From Mesostigma viride (lineage: Eukaryota > Streptophyta > Mesostigmatophyceae > Mesostigmatales > Mesostigmataceae), in contig RPFO01000312.1 in NCBI GenBank assembly GCA_009746045.1, positions 1,697,639-1,757,638 on the forward strand: a stretch of DNA of 60,000 nt, given 5' to 3'. Position numbers and translations under genes: made by a program. Below the pieces are notes generated by a model that searched no databases, had not been told where the DNA came from, and saw only the letters and a list, made by a program, of their open reading frames with translations. This document shows, piece by piece, positions 1 through 10,890 of this stretch (position 1 is the stretch's first letter; the number at the start of each line of letters is the position of its first letter).

Positions 1-439
1 TTATATGGGCAATTGGAAAATGGAACAGCATGTATGAGATGGCACCAAAGTATGTGATCAGCCGAGCATTAGATCAGCCTTATATTCGCCATGGCTCATT
101 GTCCATGAGACAACCAGCGGAGGCCAGAAATCATCATTGTGGCCATTAGCGCGCGCCTGCGCCTCAGCCTGCGCACCTAGGACTTCACCTTTATATCACA
201 TCGATCCGCTTGATTTGCGTCAGCCTCCCTCTAATGCTGTATTGCACCCACAGTTGGGCCGGCACCATGATGTAGAGAGCGTCCTCCAGATGGTGGCCTG
301 CATGCTCGCTTGTGGAGGTGAGAGAAGCTAGTGCGAGCTGGTCGAGGGCGCCCTCCCTCCTCGCTGTGTCAAGGGGTCGAAGGTTCCCTTATATGGCGCG
401 TGAGCACGGTCCGCAAGAAGATGCTCTCCCCATTGTCCA
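1..439. other. no gene seen (downstream flank of kinase gene)
   Basis: This stretch lies 3' of the minus-strand kinase stop codon. I see no convincing coding exon or repeat; it probably holds the kinase 3' untranslated region and flank. Confidence 0.4.
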
Positions 440-3400
440 TCACATGACAATGCATAGACACCCCTGCTTGTTTGCAGCGGCCCTCATCAAGGGCTCTTCT
501 GGGATGCCCTGCGCCATCATCTCATCCAGCTGCTGGACGATCTCCGACGCAGACGGCCGCAGGGCGGCATCGTCTGCCCACGCGGACGTAAGCAGCTGTT
601 TGATCTCGGTCGGCCACTTGGAGGGCAGTGTCGGCCGCTGGCCCTCTAGGGACTGCCGCGCGCCGATCTCTTCCGCGGTGAGGTAGTACCCCGCGTAGGC
701 GCGCCGACCAGCAATCAGCTCGTAGAAGATGATGGCCCACGAGAACACGTCCACCTGGTGGCACAGGAGGGCGCGTGGGAATTGTGGAAGGGAAGTGCCG
801 GATGGGAAAACGAAGAACTGAAGGGATAGTGGGCGGCAATGATGTGCACCTATGCAGCCATATATCCCAGTAGCTTCGAGTGGAAGACCACACAAGGCTG
901 CGTTGTGGGAGTCATGAATAACGAAGCCGACATGTTCTCACAACGTTTCAATGTTCCCGCAGAGTGAGTGTGCCACATGCACCAATGTCTGTTTTGGGTC
1001 GATTAGGGTCTTCAAGGCGAGGCAACAGGGCTCATCCTACATTCCTCAAACGGGAAAGGGGCACACTCAGACACCTCAGTAACCACATCATAGGATAAAA
1101 AATGGCATCGCCCATAAGGTCAAGCAAGGCACTATAAGGAGGGAACGCCTGCTTGGCATCATCCAAGTGCGATGCCTCCTGTATAGAAGTCAGCAGGCAG
1201 ACTGTCAGCACGGCTCTACATGCATATGGGAGCACACTAGGGGTGTAAGTCAAGCTCCCCTGAAGGCACAGCCTCCTTGTGCGAGATGCATGCCATGCAG
1301 GGCGCCTGGCTATTGCATGCGGCAAGAGGCAACAACATCCCTGTCCATGGCGCTCTTGCCCTTGTGCTATGCACTGTCGCAGCACGACTGTCCTCCTAGT
1401 CGACCCTAGTCCTCAATAGCCACCACCACAAGCACAGCCATGCGATGGTCATCTGCGCTGGTGTGTGGCCCAACGCTCCACATTGCGCTTGGGTAGCACA
1501 GGACCGTCAAATCCACCGTCCAGCCACCACAGATCCTACAGCGACCACATTGACGGCAGTAGCAATCCAAGCGGTATGCCCACCCACTACAGTGACCCCA
1601 CCTGCCCACCATGTACCACTACAGCGACCCCACCGTGTCCCACTACAGTGACCCCACCTTGACCCCGTATTGCTCGTGGCGGAATATCTCGGGAGCCATG
1701 TACGCGTACGATCCCGCCTCCCCTGTCAGCACATCCGCCTGGTACGAGCTGGGTCTGCAGGGGGGATCAGGGGGGCCATTACACACATGTGTGATGCCAG
1801 GTGCAAGCAGTGTGTCAAGTTAGTCAGTACAAGTAGTCTGTAGTAGTCTGTACCAGTAGGAGGATGGAATGGCAGGGCGCTGGTCAGTTCCGCTTCGCTA
1901 GGGAGATCCGTGCCCTCCCCTGCACCGATGGTAATGAGCCGCAAACAATCTGGAGACATGTCGTCGGAGCCCCCCCATCGCAGCAGGATGAGAAAACCAG
2001 TCACCATGCGCTGTGTGGGATACCGCTCCATCCAGCTGCCAAGGAAGAAAAGACCGGCCCCCTTGCCCGACGGATGGTGAAGGGAGTAAACAAGCAGACC
2101 CTTGAGCTTGCGCTATCATCCATTTCCCCTTGCCCACAACGATGGGCACAGGTACCCTGCGAAAGCGGTGCCATTACCCAACCTCGCATGCCGCCACCCA
2201 CCTTTGTGAGAATATCCTAGAGAGCTTGTTGCGGCTGTTATCCAGCGACCACTTGCTGCTCGACCGGAAGCTCCTCTCGCTGCGCTCTGAGCCGGAGCGG
2301 CCTGGGAGACCCTGCCCGCTGTAAGAACCGCTGCCCTTTGAGTTGCTGAAGCTGGCGTCGTCACCAGGGCTGTGGCGGCTCCTGCGGCGGCTTGCGCGCC
2401 CGGTGTTGGTGAAGAAGCTTTTCGCGAGCGCGCGACGCTCCAGCGCGCGGTGAACCAGCTTGCCCAGGCCAAAGTCGGTGATCTTGGCCACACCCTCGGC
2501 GTCGATCAAAATGTTCTGCGCCGCATGCATGAGCGGGTGGGCGCGAGCGATGTGCCGCATGTGCGTGAGTGTAGGTGGATGGGAGGGTGGGCAGGTGGGT
2601 GAGCAAATGGTCAGGTGGTCAGGTGGTCAGGTGGTCAGGTGGTCAGGTGGTCAGGTGGTCAGGTGGTCAGGTGGTCAGGTGGTCCCGAAGGCAGGAGAGA
2701 AGGCAGGAGAGAAGGCGGGAGGGAAGGTAGGCGGGCGGCCAGTAGCTGCAAGCAGTATGCACCGTCGATTCGCCGCGGTCTCCAGAGCATATCCAAGTTC
2801 ACACCTTTTCATATCTCCATCCTCCTTGTTGCCCCCTCACACTGGATTACTGCGTCCGTGCCCTCCTCCCTCCCTCCCTCCCTCCCTCCCTCCCTCCCTC
2901 CCTCCCTCCCTCCCTCCCTCCCTCCCTCCCTCCCTCCCTCCCTCCCTCCCTCCCTCCCTCTCCCTCCCTCCCTCCCTCCCTCCCTCCCTCCCTCCCTCCC
3001 TCCCTCCCTCCCTCCCTCCCTCCCTCCCTCCCTCCCTCCCTCCCTCCCTCCCTCCCTCCCTCCCTCCCTCCCTCCCTCCCTCCCTCCCTCCCTCCCTCCC
3101 TCCCTCCTCCCTCCCTCCCTCCCTCAAGACCGTGGTAGGATGCCATCTGCCACAGTACAACACAACAGTTCAGGTCTGGGCATGGGTGGGGCCCATAAGC
3201 TCCAATATATAACTATAGGAATACTAGTATTACATCCTTTACTGACAGGCTATTCATCTTTGATAGCCCAATGGGTGGGTCGTGACATGAACGCTGCGTA
3301 TGTGGTGGCAATGGAAATCCAGAAATGTGCAGAAATTATGCAAGATCAAGAGAACCAGCAACCACCACACTTGCAACAAGGAGTTGTGCACCCACATCCA

Positions 3401-5348
3401 GCTTGATGTCTCGGTGCATGACCGGCGGGATGGATTCGTGCAGGTAGGCCAGGCCGCACGCGATGTCGCGCGCGTATCGAAACGCCTGCGCTACCGTGAC
3501 CCTGTTCCTCTGGATCAGGGAGCCCAGGGACCCCCCTGGCAGCATCTCCATGCACACAAACCGGGGCGTGTAGCCATCCTCCTCGTACTCTCCCACGCCA
3601 AGGAAGCGGCAGATGTTCTTGTGCTTCAGCTTCTTCATGAGTGCCACCTCCTGCGGGTGTACAGCACACAAGGCGGACATGTGCCACAGGTTGCGTCAGG
3701 CCAAGACGTGGAAGGCAAAATGGGCCCACAGGGCTCACGACTGACATGGGAGTTTGAATGTGCGAGATGATAGCGTCATAGCCATGGCCCCAACCAAGTG
3801 ATATGATCATCCAGGGGAGGGGGGGAGAAGAGAAGGTGAAAAAGCAGAAGAAGGGGCAGTGGCAGGGGCAGTGGCAGTGGCAGTGGCAGGGGCAGTGGCA
3901 GTGGCAGGGGCAGGGGCAGGGGCAGGGCCAGGGGCAGGGGCAGGGGCAGGGGCAGGGGCAGGGGCAGGGGCAGGGGCAGGGGCAGGGGCAGGGGCAGGGG
4001 CAGGGGCAGGGGCAGGGGCAGGGGCAGGGGCAGGGGCAGGGGCAGGGGCAGGGGCAGGGGCAGGGGCAGGGGCAGGGGCAAGGGGGAAGATGTAAATGGA
4101 AGCAAACTGAAAGGGAAGGAACGGAAAGGGGCTAAGTGTGTGAAGATCAAAGCCACCACCCACAAACGCCCGGGGCACAGATTCCCATGCATTGATGGCG
4201 GTGACTGCTTTAATCACGCAATTCCTATTTCACCAATGGCACTGCCCTCTAATGGGGCACATGCCACGTGGCGCGCAAGCATGCCTGTGTGTTGCGATAC
4301 AACACTGCCAGGTGCCAGTGCTGCATTAACCCCTTGTGCGCTTCCTCCTCCTTGTCTTCAGCAAGTATGCTTGCAGGTGGGCACCTTCCCTCCATGAGGG
4401 CTGGTCTAATAGTTGCCAAGTGGCGCGCTCTAGTGCATGGATGCCTTGCTACAAACACAGGATGTGGGTTGTCGTGCCCCCCAACAGACGTGAACGGAAG
4501 GGGCGGCAAAATTGGTACTACGCAGATGATGGCGGGCACCGGGCAGTCCCCTTAATTCACCAGCTGCTGGATTTTTTTTCTAGGAGGAGGATGGCATGTT
4601 ATAGGAGGGGAGCCCATGAAATACGCCGCCTCAACACACAAGAAAGCATACAATTAACACAGCGATATGGAAAAAGGTGCATGGGGCATTCACTGGTCTG
4701 GCCACAGCGAAGGCTGGTGACGTGGGGCCATGACAGCCCTGCAGTCTACCCATCAGTGAAGAAACACCTTCCTAGTGCCAAGGGCAGGGAGAAGCTTACC
4801 TGTGCGAAATCTCGCAATTCTGGGCCACCGGCAAGAAATTCCAACCTTAACTTCTTCACCGCCAGGGCCGGCCCCTCACCCGATTTCATCCTGTATTGAT
4901 CCACCGTCGCAAAAGCACCCTCACCAAGGCGCCCCAAATTCTGCATGTCCTCCAGCTGGACATAGCAGTCCGGGGACACCATGTCCCGAAGTGTACGGAA
5001 GCTTGCGGCAAACCTATTCGTCATGACTACCAGGTGTGCCACCTCGGCAAAAGTTCTTCTCGACGGGCTGGCAGGTTCCACAGAGGAGGCCATTGGTGCC
5101 ATCGTATCAGATTCTCCCCAGGGCGACTCTGCCTGCGCCATATGGTAAGCCATAACGGATGACATTGGGGATGGCATAATATCGGATAACGTCCCTGTCG
5201 CCGGCATGCGTAGATCACCTTGATGATTGTCTGCGGTACTTTCAGGAAGCTCAACAATGACGCCACTGGTCTCCATGGCGTTGAGGGAAGTAACTGTCAG
5301 TGACTGGTAAAGACCACACCGCCTCGAAGACGAATGTACACCATGCAT
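440..5348 (-). CDS. Raf/ILK-like protein kinase with C-terminal CaaX box (five exons)
   Basis: Predicted Ser/Thr (or dual-specificity) protein kinase of about 509 residues. The exons I can join are 5348-4800, 3650-3396, 2515-2202, 1754-1658 and 754-440; all phases fit and all introns are GT-AG. The ATG at 5348 follows an in-frame TAA directly. Exon 1 has an acidic leader, the glycine loop GEGAFATV and the lysine in LAVKKL. Exon 2 ends in HRDIKLD, which splices to NILID in exon 3, giving an intact HRDxKxxN motif. DFG follows in exon 3. Exon 4 gives GSYAYMAPE and exon 5 starts VDVFSW. All catalytic residues are present, so it should be active. The GSYxYMAPEVFxH and VDVFSxA signatures resemble plant group-C Raf/integrin-linked-type kinases (family knowledge). 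Odd points: about 110 residues lie between DFG and APE, rich in Ser and Arg, and the protein ends GCLCIVM, a CaaX prenylation box with an adjacent Cys, predicting membrane attachment. Confidence 0.88.
2609..2684. repeat. AGGTGGTC tandem repeat in kinase intron 3
   Basis: About nine copies of an 8-bp unit lie just upstream (in gene sense) of the exon 3 acceptor at 2516-2518, inside the intron between exons 2 and 3. Confidence 0.9.
2866..3125. repeat. (CCCT)n microsatellite in kinase intron
   Basis: About 260 bp of tandem CCCT, with slippage interruptions near 2961 and 3106. It is intronic to the minus-strand kinase and purine-rich (AGGG) on the transcribed RNA. Confidence 0.95.
3851..4081. 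repeat. (GGGGCA)n tandem repeat in kinase intron 1
   Basis: Roughly 38 copies of a 6-bp unit lie between exons 1 and 2 of the kinase. Early copies at the left edge carry GTGGCA variants and the later ones are homogeneous. Confidence 0.95.
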
Positions 5349-5950
5349 TTACTTTAAGGCAGGAATAAATACCGATCATCAACGCATGCGTCGCAAGGAG
5401 GCCGGGCTAGGATCGTTCATGAACCCGATTGCGCGCACTCGCGTAGGGGTAAGGCACATTGTTTTGACATTGGTCATTACAGCACTGATGAGGTTTGCGC
5501 GAAGTATACCCCGTTTGAGCCCCGGCCCCGGCAAGTTCTTCCCGGGTCTAACAGGCATAATGCAACCACGGCTTGGCTCTGGTTTCATTTCCCCGCATCG
5601 GCAACTCTAAATGAACACGTCGCTGGCGACCTCTCGCCACACCTTGAATTGATTTCAGTTTATTCCCGCGCCGGTTGTCCGACAGGGTTATTAATAGTGG
5701 ATCCAAAGACTGGTCCTGCCTTGTTATGGTAATTGAATATATACTCGCCACACCTGCGATGCGGCTGCTCCAACGTCGGTAGTCGGCACTCGAAGCAGCT
5801 GGAATTATGCCTTCTGTGGATTCTGAAAGCGCGCAGGATCTTTACCCGAGCCAGCACAAAGAATGTAGTTACAAGACTGCTCGCATAGCCGCCAAGACAG
5901 CTCGCATGTCCGCCAGAGCTGGAAAAACCGAGCTGAATTACGGCGTTCCG
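5349..5950. other. non-coding, possible kinase promoter region
   Basis: No supported gene. A short open frame of about 54 codons (5811-5972, plus strand, basic, ending in the TATAA repeat) is visible but has no family resemblance. The segment next to 5348 should hold the kinase 5' untranslated region and promoter; I see no clear element. Confidence 0.3.
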
Positions 5951-5958
5951 TTGCGGGC

Positions 5959-6021
5959 TATAATATAATATAATATAATATAATATAATATAATATAATA
6001 TAATATAATATAATATAATAT
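5959..6021. repeat. (TAATA)n microsatellite
   Basis: About twelve tandem copies of a 5-bp AT-only unit. Confidence 0.95.
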
Positions 6022-6104
6022 CGGGTAATATCGTGTTGGAATATCACAACAGGTAAATTGGGAGATCATTAGATACATGGGTTCCGTGTTACTAGTACAT
6101 GACA

Positions 6105-6403
6105 CGTGGGAAACAACAACAACAACAACAACATGACACGTGTGTCGCAGTAGTGTCGCGCAGTTTCTGTACTGTAAGAGAGCAGCACTTCAGCAGTGTC
6201 AGAAATGTCCGCGAAAGTATCCTCATGATTATTTTTCACGCGCATGTCGTCACTACATGCGCGTAACCAGTGAGCAGCCAGCGCCTGCCAGCGCATTTGT
6301 CATCTCAATTCTCAACTGCCGTCCATCTTTTCACGGTTGAGTTGACTCAACTGACAACAGGTTTATTCGCGCGCCGGTGTTGTTGTTGTTGTTGTGTCCC
6401 ACG
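6105..6403. mobile_element. MITE-like inverted-repeat element
   Basis: The arms at 6105-6132 (CGTGGGAAACAAC followed by (AAC)n) and 6379-6403 ((GTT)n followed by GTGTCCCACG) are inverted copies about 300 bp apart. The interior also folds, with GCGCATG/CATGCGC near 6240 and GTTGAG/CTCAAC near 6337. Size and structure suggest a small non-autonomous element, but no target duplication could be fixed and the AAC tracts may inflate the match. Confidence 0.4.
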
Positions 6404-7230
6404 CCGCACATGGGCAGCAGAGAATCTATAGTGGCCGAGGGCCGGATATATTTAGTATCGGTGGTAAGTACGTCAAATGTCAAGGGTTTTGGTGCAAAAA
6501 TGGACCAATCGGCGCGAATATACTAAAGACATTGATTTCGAGTATTAACCAACGATATTACAATGTTCGCCCACACCAGCGAAGTTAGCAGCCTGAACTG
6601 AATTGAACGAAACGCCTTCGCGCGGATGTCGGTTCAGGGGACTCGGCAGGCGGCGCGTTTGTTCTTTTTCTGCGCCTAATCTCGCGCGGAGAAGTTGCGT
6701 TGAGTTAAGAGTTTATTCCCCCGCCGGTGGTCCGGCAGGTTTATTACTAGTGGATCCATATATCCATAGGCTTTGGTCCTCCAGAGGGGGGGAAGTGGGT
6801 GCACGGTGCGCGCATCCCTTGCGGCCATGGCGACTGCTTTAAGGCGAAACGTGACAAATCTGGCTTGCGGAAGGCAGAAACAATGCTCGAATGTTGAAGA
6901 AAGTTAGCTGATTCTTTTTCATTGCGGGGTGGTTGAGATCTACAAGGTCGCTGGTTTTCTTTCCTTACCATCGGCAGGAGGGGTCCGACCTGAAATTTCA
7001 GTTGGGATGAATAATGAATAATTGGTGCCTGCGGCTGTGATTGTCGAGGTTTAAAAGCTTTCATGGTTTTAAGGGAAGCTGTTGTACTGATATTTCTGAA
7101 CCCGAAAAAAATTCTGCTTCTTTGTTTACCTTTCCCGTCATTTGCGGTTAGATGACGTTTTGGCCTGCGCGATGCGCGCCCGACCTCCGCATGAACGGCT
7201 GGCCTTTCTTGTGCGCCTGGGCACAAAAAA
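6404..7230. other. non-coding with short dispersed repeats
   Basis: No supported gene. The segment 6706-6780 repeats most of 5657-5720 (a GTTTATTCCC start, then GTCCG, then TAGTGGATCC), and a shorter copy of its beginning lies at 6358-6377. These look like dispersed pieces of one repeat family. Confidence 0.4.
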
Positions 7231-7592
7231 ATGACCGCTATGGTACGCTCTTGTATTGAACGTCTTCATCTAGTGTTTTTCTGCTTTCTTAGCTCGTTAA
7301 ACGTAAGTTTTTTGCCTTCTTCCCGGCCAGGTGGTGCCATTAAATTGCATCATGTCCTGGCGCTGCATCATCAGTTTCCTGGATGGTTCTGTAGCGGCTT
7401 CGTCTATGTCGTGGCTGGCTTGCTGCAACCGTGGCCCACAACCTGTCGGGAAGGTATCATACTGTAGTTCGCATGATTTCTCTGAATTTCTTTTGCTTAT
7501 TGACAGTTGTGTTCGAGGAAATTCACGTAGTCTTCCTCAGCAGCGGCATCATTGTCCCCAGACACTGACGAGCTTAGCACCTGTCTTCTAAA
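7231..7592 (+). CDS. possible small or partial gene, unrecognised
   Basis: A 78-codon open frame begins at the ATG at 7231 and runs to 7467. An exon-like segment after TTGACAG at about 7508 reads VVFEEIHVVFLSSG, and an AATAAA lies near 7590. A potential donor (GGGAAG|GTATCA) sits at about 7452. The protein is hydrophobic and Trp/Phe-rich with no family I recognise. It may be an expressed small gene, a terminal exon, or chance. Confidence 0.2.
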
Positions 7593-8221
7593 TAAAGTTG
7601 CTCCTGCTTGTTAGAAAGGAGGCAGTGTCCATTTGGCTGGACACAATGCATTGGTGGCACATGCATCAGCTAGGTTGTTCCAATGTTTTAATCTTTCCCA
7701 CTGAGTAAAGGATAGCCTTCCATATGCTAGCTAGAGCAGCTAGCCACGGGCTGCTGGATAAAAATTCAGCCTATCTTCTTTGTATATACTGCGTGTGTGG
7801 TCCTCCATGTGCCCGGTTTGTTAGGCATTTTGGAAGAGGGTTTTAATGTGTTGTTGGGTTGAACAACTTTGGTTGCTGGCACAAAAGCACACCGATTAGT
7901 AGCCTTGTGAGATGGGCATCACATATCTATCTCAGGCATCCCTGAGGGATAAACCCCTGCAAAAAAGCATAGCGTGCAAACCTTTTTTTGTCGCGGGCGT
8001 CAAGGGGCTCATGGATTTGAAGTTCTGAGATGACGGAGCCTTTTCATCAGAATAAAACCCGGGCCGGAAAAAGCGCTGAAAGAAGGCTTTGGAGCGGGAA
8101 TCCGAAGGCAAGCCCCAGGGTAAGTCCTTTGAAACGCCGTTTTTGCAATGGTCGTGATTATTATGTCCTTTTTCATTTAGTTTACGCACGTTACTTTTTG
8201 CATCCCTACCAGATGGCAGTG
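7593..8221. other. no clear gene; exon-like remnant
   Basis: A short plus-strand open stretch from the ATG at 8030 ends at a good donor (CCCCAGG|GTAAGT near 8119), and a pyrimidine-AG acceptor sits at about 8211, just before the minisatellite. This hints at an unrecognised gene whose intron or tail carries the repeat array. Nothing else supports it. Confidence 0.25.
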
Positions 8222-9281
8222 CAGTGAGGCCTACTGCCTTGTTATTGATGATGGTAGGAAATACACTCGGTGTGAGGCCTGCTGCCTTGTTATTGATGAT
8301 GTTAGGAAATACACATGGTGTGATGCCTACTGACTTGTTATTGATGATGGTAGGAAATACACATGGTGTGATGCCTACTGACTTCTTATTGATGATGGTA
8401 GGAAATACACTTGGTGTGAGGCCTACTGCCTTCTTATTGATGATGGTAGGAAATACAAATGGTGTGAGGCCTGCTGCCTTCTTATTGATGATGGTAGGAA
8501 ATACACTTGGTGTGAGGCCTACTGCCTTCTTATTGATGATCATTGGTAGGAAATACACATGGTGTGAGGCCTGCTGCCTTGTTATTGATGATGGTAGGAA
8601 ATACACATGGTGTGAGCCGTGAGGCCTACTGCCTTGTTATTGATGATGGTAGGAAATACACATGGTGTGAGGCCTGCTGCCTTGTTATTGATGATGGTAG
8701 GAAATACACTCGGTGTGAGGCCTGCTGCCTTGTTATTGATGATGGTAGGAAATACACATGGTGTGAGGCCTACTGCCTTGTTATTGATGATGGTAGGAAA
8801 TACACATGCTGTGATGCCTGCTGCCTTGTTATTGATGATGGTAGGAAATACACATGGTGTGAGGCCTACTGCCTTCTTATTGATGATGGTAGGAAATACA
8901 AATGGTGTGATGCCTGCTGCCTTGTTATTGATGATGTTAGGAATACACATGGTGTGAGGCCTGCTGCCTTGTTTTTGATGATGGTCGGAAACACACATGG
9001 TGTGCGGCCTGCTGCCTTGATATTGATGATGGTAGGAAATACACATGGTGTGAGGCCTACTGCCTTGTTGTTGATGATGGTAGGAAATACAAATGGTGTG
9101 AGGCCTACTGCCTTGTTATTGATGATGGTAGGAAATACACATGCTGTGATGCCTTGTTATTGATGATGGTAGGAAATACACATGGTGTGAGGCCTACTGC
9201 CTTGACAGTTATTGATGATGGTAGGAAATACACATGGTGTGAGGCCTGCTGCCTTGTTATTGATGATGGTAGGAAATACAC
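8222..9281. repeat. 48-bp minisatellite array (about 22 copies)
   Basis: Head-to-tail 48-bp units, each containing GCCTTGTTATTGATGATGG then TAGGAAATACAC. Variants (CTACTG/CTGCTG, ACATGG/ACTTGG/AAATGG, and a 1-bp deletion at about 8941) are spread across copies. Because 48 is a multiple of three, long frames stay open on both strands (16-residue repeats such as ALLLMMVGNTHGVRPT on plus). I treat those as by-products of the array rather than proven proteins. Confidence 0.9.
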
Positions 9282-9419
9282 ATTCTATTAACCGTGGAAC
9301 TCCAGGGTAACCAGACTCTTTATTAAAACAATGAGTGGAGCACATACAAAAGGCAGGCCACATCCCGGCCGCCGATGCTCATGGGAACACTTATTGCTTG
9401 GCAAAGGCTAGCCTTACCC
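9282..9419 (-). repeat. DIRS-like split repeat, B2 copy
   Basis: 138 bp, apparently identical to 9876-10013. It contains TCTTTATTAAAACAATGAG, which may serve in 3' processing. It follows the last minisatellite unit without a gap. Confidence 0.8.
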
Positions 9420-9875
9420 CCAAACACGCAGGGAGGGTGGGTGGGAAAAGAAAAGAGGCCGACCTTAGCTAGGTGGGTTTGTTTTTGTCCTTTTTTGCGT
9501 GTCATGCGGCCTTGGCCCGGACGGCATTTTTTCGCCACGCAAATGTTGCGTCTGAACAAATGACGCAATGTGGCGTTCTAATTGCCGGCAGCTTACGTAA
9601 GGCTGCCGGGGCTATTAGGTCACATATTGCGTGAGAGAAAGAATCTAGATCTAGATAATCACTACGCCATGAGCCAAGAAAACTAGACAGTGGCAGGTTT
9701 ATATCTCACCGTAGCTGCTGCCACCTGGCCAAGAAAAACTGGCCAAAGTGTTAGCCACGACTGATCCGGATCAGGCCGCACCGGCCTCAAAAGGTGTGTC
9801 ACGTGAACCCAATAACCTAGCTATAGCGGCTACCCTTCCATCTCACTATAAAGAAACTATGTTCAGAGAACCACG
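9420..9875 (-). repeat. DIRS-like split repeat, A2 segment
   Basis: 456 bp between the two B copies. In PAT-type elements this part should match the missing A1 at the 5' end. It contains a GCCGGCAGC...GCTGCCGG inverted pair near 9584-9610 and no open frame of note. Confidence 0.55.
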
Positions 9876-10013
9876 ATTCTATTAACCGTGGAACTCCAGG
9901 GTAACCAGACTCTTTATTAAAACAATGAGTGGAGCACATACAAAAGGCAGGCCACATCCCGGCCGCCGATGCTCATGGGAACACTTATTGCTTGGCAAAG
10001 GCTAGCCTTACCC
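9876..10013 (-). repeat. DIRS-like split repeat, B1 copy
   Basis: 138-bp direct repeat of 9282-9419, positioned just after the recombinase coding remnant in element sense. Confidence 0.8.
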
Positions 10014-10158
10014 TTATATCCCTCCCTGGCGATCCATGCCAGGGGCAAAGAACCTAGCATAATGACATAGAAATGAACAACCAAACTAGGTGGAGGGCAA
10101 GTTCAAAATAGCCCGCCAGGCCCGAGGGGGGCAGGTGGCCATGGCCCGAAGAAGAACC

Positions 10159-10880
10159 TCAGGCAGCTAGCTCCACCTCCAAACTGCGGTGCAAGCCCAC
10201 ATAATGGGCAACCGTGGAGCTGCTAAGCCAGCGCCCCCGGCCCTGGATGTCCCCCATGCTGCGACCCGCGAGGAAATCATGAGTGGCACCCCCATGCCGC
10301 AGCCCGTGAATGCATGGTGAAAATCTGGGCGACCCCCAAGGCCTGAGTCGCATCCTGCCAAATGCGCTTGAATTGCGGGTAGGTGAAAGGGAACACGGCC
10401 TCCCAAGCGTGCTCACCCGCGATGCAGTGACGGAGGATGGTTTCAGACATCACATCTTCTACCACCACTGACTGAGTCTTGCCCTTAGAGGTCTTGGTAG
10501 ACCTCAGCAGCCGGTAGGGCGCCCCGTTGAGCCGGCCCAAGCCGAACGTCAGGCTGGAGGCGCACATGGCCAACACGGAGGTTCATCAGCGCCTCCGAGA
10601 TTCGCAGGTAATGGCGGAACACGATGACCACCAGCAGGCCCGCAAGGCGCTGACCGTGCATGACCATCGTGCTGGCAAGTGCAAACGCCGCCTCCCATGG
10701 AATGGGAGGAGGGGCACGGGGGGGCACAAGTGTTTTCCACCCAGCGAGGACGCCACGGGCCAAGTCCCACCGCTTCACCATACCGGGATAATAAAGTTGC
10801 AACCCCATCAAGGCATTGACACACGTTTGGCGGCTGTACCCCCGAAAATGAGCCCAGGCGACATTCGCACAAAATGTCTC
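10159..10880 (-). pseudogene. tyrosine recombinase of DIRS-like element (frameshifted)
   Basis: Would catalyse integration of a circular DNA intermediate. The conserved Arg box is seen as FRHYLRISEAL (about 10640-10610). Box II is HGLRHGGATHDF (about 10310-10275), and the Tyr lies in STVAHYVG (about 10210). These lie in three different frames, with shifts near 10570 and 10320, and the N-terminal helical domain (VKPATLLAYRRGLDSL) sits in yet another frame in the RNase H reading frame. The catalytic pattern R...HxxR...Y is preserved in pieces, but this copy cannot make one protein. Confidence 0.75.
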
Positions 10881-10890
10881 CTCAAGGGTG

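Noticed and set aside
2460-3406. Long Pro/Leu/Ser-rich frames across the (CCCT)n tract
   Set aside because: Low-complexity readings of an intronic microsatellite; the kinase exon model explains the region.
3776-4217. Long Pro-Ala, Pro-Leu or Gly-Gln repeat frames
   Set aside because: Open only because the 6-bp repeat is a multiple of three; they lie in kinase intron 1.
6747-7226. 159-codon minus-strand frame divergent from 7231
   Set aside because: Its start is not an ATG, composition is unremarkable and splice-like signals are absent.
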